A stretch of DNA of 7,470 nucleotides from a candidate division Zixibacteria bacterium DG_27 (GTDB lineage: Bacteria; Zixibacteria; MSB-5A5; DG-27), in NCBI GenBank assembly GCA_001302725.1, contig LIZU01000049.1, forward strand, positions 1-7,470, given 5' to 3'. A program made the position numbers and the translations under genes. A model generated the notes under the pieces. That model did no database searches. It worked only from the letters and a program-made list of their open reading frames with translations, and was not told the DNA's origin. Below are positions 4,582 to 7,470 of this stretch, piece after piece (position 1 is the stretch's first letter; every line of letters begins with the position of its first letter).

Positions 4582-7470
4582 TTGAAAGGCAAGAAAGATA
4601 ATTTACCCCAACCTCTGAACAGCTTCTTAGCTGAATTCGGGAGATACCGTCTCTGGCTGGAATTGAGCTATGGGTCTCTGATTCTGCTCTCTCTGCTTCT
4701 CATTTGCCTGATCGTAGGATTGACCTCGGGAAGCCTCTTTTACCTTTCGTCAACAGCTCGACTGATCTATCTGGGGCTCTGTTGCCTGGTGGTGGTCACA
4801 GCCCTGTCTTATCACCTTGCAAAACCGCTTTTCAGGCGCGAGAGCCGGGAGCAGTTGGCCTTAAGACTTGAAGAGGCCTTCCCGGAGCTTGAGGACCATT
4901 TGATTGGCTCCGTGGAGTTAGAATCCCGCTTGACCGAAAATCCCGAGAACTACTCCACCGACCTGATACGAGCGATAATCAAAAGGGCTGGGAATCTTGT
5001 CGGAGGAGTCGACCACAAGCTGGCAGTTGACAAGCGTCCCCTTTTCAGGTGGGGAAGAGTTTCGCTAGGACTGTTGGGTTTCTGGGCTCTCCTGATACTT
5101 CTTTTCCCGGCGGGGTTTAAAGATTCTCTCTATCTTTTTTCCCATCCCCTGACGGAGATTGAGCGCTCCCCCGACTTCATCTTCGAGGTGTCTCCTGGCG
5201 ATGTCGAGGTCCTCAAATACGGGCCTGTCCTGATAACTGCCAAAACCATCGGCAAAAAACCTGAGGAGGTTGAGATTCGCTGGCAGAACGAGGGTTCCGA
5301 GACAGTCTTCCGAGAAACGATGAAGCCGGAAGTGCAGGATCTCGGCGACTCTTCAGACTACGACTTCTCGTACGAATTCAAAGAGGTTCGCCGCAGCTTC
5401 AGCTATCGACTGGAAGCTGAGGGGGAGGAATCTCCTGCTTACACCGTAAACGTTCTGGACCCACCGCGGATTACCGGACTGAAGCTGACCTTCCGTTATC
5501 CCCGCTACTCCGGAATCCCCACTACTGTGGTCGACGAGAACGATGGCAGTATCGTTGCCCTGGTGGGGACGATAGTCACCATCCAGGCCTCCTCCAACAA
5601 GAAGCTCGAAGATGCCAAATTGATTTTCGAGAAGGGCGGAGCTCACCAGATGGACCTCAAGGGGCAACGGGCGGCAGCTGACATCAAGGTGAGCAGAGAA
5701 GACTCATATCACATAGAGCTGGCGGACGGGTCGGGGAACGTCAATCCGGAGCCGATCGCTTACAGAATCACCCCGCTTCAGGATGCTTATCCCACGGTGG
5801 AGATTACCTCTCCCGGCGCCAACGTCGATCTGAACGAGACCAGACTTCTGCCTTTGAGCCTCGAGGCTTATGACGATTACGGTTTCTTTAGTCTGCAGCT
5901 TCATTACTTCCTGGAGAGCGAAGGGGGGAGGTCTCCGGAGTGGAGTCTGGACATTCCGGTGGAGGAGAAGGGAAGCACTCACCTTCTATCGGATTACAAC
6001 TGGGACCTTGCCAGCCTGGGGATGATTCCGGGCGATGTCGTCACCTATTATCTGAAAGTCCACGACAACGATCTAATCTCCGGTCCAAAAGCGGGGCGGA
6101 GCCAGAGCTTCACCGCCCGCCTTCCCTCCCTGGATGAGATTCTGAGCGACCTCGATATCAGGCGAGAGGGGGAGGTATTAGACTTAGAAGAGGTTTTGAG
6201 GCAGGAGAGACAGTTGCAGGAAAAACTGCGGGAGTTTTCGAGAGAGCTGCGCCGCAGTCTGCCTGAAGACTGGCAGGAGAAAAAGGAGCTGCAGTCAGCA
6301 GTCCAGAAACAGGCGGAGCTCTCCCAGCGCTTAGCGGAGGTTGCTGACCAGATGGAAGAGAGCATCAGAAAGGCAGAGGAGAACCAGTTGAACACCCTGG
6401 AGATGCTCTCCAAGATGATGGAGGTGAGACAACTCTTAGAAGAGATCGCCACCCCGGAGTTGAAGGAGGCCTTGAGGCGTCTCCAGGAAGCTTTAGAGCG
6501 CATGAGACCCGCAGACCTCCGAAGTGCTCTGGAGAAGTTCCAAATGAACCAGGAGGAGCTGCTTCAGAACTTGGAGAGGGCTCTGGCCCTCTTAAAGCAG
6601 CTGCAGGTGGAGCAAAAACTGGATGCCCTGACACAACTAGCGGAGAAATTGCTCAATGAGCAGAACGATATCAATCAGGGCCTAGAGTCCGCGGCAACGC
6701 CGGAAGAGCAAGAACAGTTGGCTCGCAGAGAGGGCCAACAGGGAGATGATTTTCAAACCCTGCAGAAGCAGTTCTCCTCCTTCCAGAGCAGTTGCCAGCA
6801 GAGCGGACTGGTTCCCCAGGAGAATTTGGACCAGATGCAGCGGAAGTTGGACTCCGGCGAGATCCCCGAGAATATCTCCGAGATGCAACAGAGCCTTCAA
6901 GGTGGGCAGATGCAGAAGGCGGGGCAGTGTGGCGGCAAATTGTCGGAAAGCTTCTCATCTCTGCTCGCCGGTTTTCAAAGTATGCAGCAATGCATGAGCT
7001 CCTGTCTTTCGGCGGAGATAATGAGGGCGATCAAGAAAGCGACTTTTGACCTGCTCTACCTTTCCGGGAGGCAGGAGGAGCTCCACGATGAGGTTAAGGA
7101 GAGGAAATATCGCGACCCGGAACTGAGGCCCTTTGCGCGGGAGCAGAAGAACCTAGAGTCCGGCACTCACAAGGTTCTGAAGGATGTCCGAGAGGTCTCC
7201 GAGATGAGCCTGTTCATACCGTTTGAGGTCTCAAAGACCATCTCACTTGCGGCCGGAGAGATGGAGGCGGCGACAAAAGCGTTAGACGCTCGCAACCCCA
7301 ACGCCAGGGTCAGCCAGATAGGAGCGATGGCAAATTTGAACCGGGCGGCGGATATGTTGCTCAGAGCCTTAGACCAAATCAAGAGTTCCGGGAGCGCCAG
7401 CGGCGCCTCCGAGATGCTCCAGCAGCTTCAGGGCCTGGGTCAGAGACAGGAGAGCCTCAATCAACAGACC
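4582..7470 (+). CDS. Large DUF4175-type membrane protein with periplasmic beta-rich and coiled-coil regions (runs off right edge)
   Basis: The frame is open from 4543 (after a TGA at 4540-4542) to the window end, giving 963 codons from TTG 4582 with no stop. Layout by residue: membrane segments at about 32-50, 61-80 and 160-178, with a charged segment between the second and third. A long beta-rich extracytoplasmic region spans about 185-510, including RYPRYSGIP and a YPTVEITSPGANVDLNE to AYDDYGFFSLQLHY block (about 403-442). A coiled coil rich in Glu, Leu, Gln and Arg covers about 514-715, followed by a Gln/Ser/Gly-rich part. Four cysteines sit in the last part (738, 783, 804, 808). The layout and the DUF4159 neighbour match DUF4175-family proteins, whose function is not established. 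There is no early ATG: TTG 4582 is preceded by GGAA (4567-4570), and CTG 4576 is another option, so the start is uncertain. It probably acts in the envelope together with the DUF4159 protein. Confidence 0.8.
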   Translation, partial: MKGKKDNLPQPLNSFLAEFGRYRLWLELSYGSLILLSLLLICLIVGLTSGSLFYLSSTARLIYLGLCCLVVVTALSYHLAKPLFRRESREQLALRLEEAFPELEDHLIGSVELESRLTENPENYSTDLIRAIIKRAGNLVGGVDHKLAVDKRPLFRWGRVSLGLLGFWALLILLFPAGFKDSLYLFSHPLTEIERSPDFIFEVSPGDVEVLKYGPVLITAKTIGKKPEEVEIRWQNEGSETVFRETMKPEVQDLGDSSDYDFSYEFKEVRRSFSYRLEAEGEESPAYTVNVLDPPRITGLKLTFRYPRYSGIPTTVVDENDGSIVALVGTIVTIQASSNKKLEDAKLIFEKGGAHQMDLKGQRAAADIKVSREDSYHIELADGSGNVNPEPIAYRITPLQDAYPTVEITSPGANVDLNETRLLPLSLEAYDDYGFFSLQLHYFLESEGGRSPEWSLDIPVEEKGSTHLLSDYNWDLASLGMIPGDVVTYYLKVHDNDLISGPKAGRSQSFTARLPSLDEILSDLDIRREGEVLDLEEVLRQERQLQEKLREFSRELRRSLPEDWQEKKELQSAVQKQAELSQRLAEVADQMEESIRKAEENQLNTLEMLSKMMEVRQLLEEIATPELKEALRRLQEALERMRPADLRSALEKFQMNQEELLQNLERALALLKQLQVEQKLDALTQLAEKLLNEQNDINQGLESAATPEEQEQLARREGQQGDDFQTLQKQFSSFQSSCQQSGLVPQENLDQMQRKLDSGEIPENISEMQQSLQGGQMQKAGQCGGKLSESFSSLLAGFQSMQQCMSSCLSAEIMRAIKKATFDLLYLSGRQEELHDEVKERKYRDPELRPFAREQKNLESGTHKVLKDVREVSEMSLFIPFEVSKTISLAAGEMEAATKALDARNPNARVSQIGAMANLNRAADMLLRALDQIKSSGSASGASEMLQQLQGLGQRQESLNQQT

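Overview
The window looks like bacterial chromosome from a Gram-negative (double-membrane) organism of moderate GC. The SecD and SecF sequences and a DUF4159 plus DUF4175 gene pair fit an uncultured lineage of the FCB type (Zixibacteria, Latescibacteria, WOR-3 and similar groups). That placement is an inference from gene content, because the window holds no rRNA or other phylogenetic marker. No transposase, phage gene, CRISPR array, tRNA or rRNA was seen.

Layout. Positions 1-569, minus strand: the N-terminal part of a MATE-family multidrug/Na+ antiporter, running off the left edge. Positions 570-967: a 398-base divergent intergenic region. It holds a hairpin in the transporter leader, an AATGG-rich repeat patch, an orphan rightward intrinsic terminator, a good sigma70-type promoter whose -10 box is framed by a perfect inverted repeat, and a 5' leader stem-loop. 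Positions 968-3569, plus strand: secD and secF as separate genes 28 bases apart, the proton-driven accessory subunits of the Sec translocon. Positions 3570-3878: a 309-base gap with an 8-bp stem-loop, a clear GNRA-loop intrinsic terminator and no convincing gene. Positions 3879-4547: a secreted DUF4159 protein. From about 4582 to the right edge: a very large DUF4175-type membrane protein with three N-terminal membrane segments, a long beta-rich extracytoplasmic region and a long coiled-coil/Gln-rich region. It is unfinished at the window end and has no ATG at its N-terminus.

How the genes may work together. SecD and SecF pull exported chains out of the SecYEG channel using the proton gradient. 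DUF4159 and DUF4175 are commonly found as neighbours, often with MoxR ATPases, DUF58 and von Willebrand factor A proteins, in an envelope-associated module of unknown role. Both products here would depend on Sec export, but the terminator between the two blocks argues for separate transcription units. The DUF4159/DUF4175 pair is the least characterised biology in the window. The most unusual DNA signals are the secD promoter architecture and the structured 3570-3878 gap.
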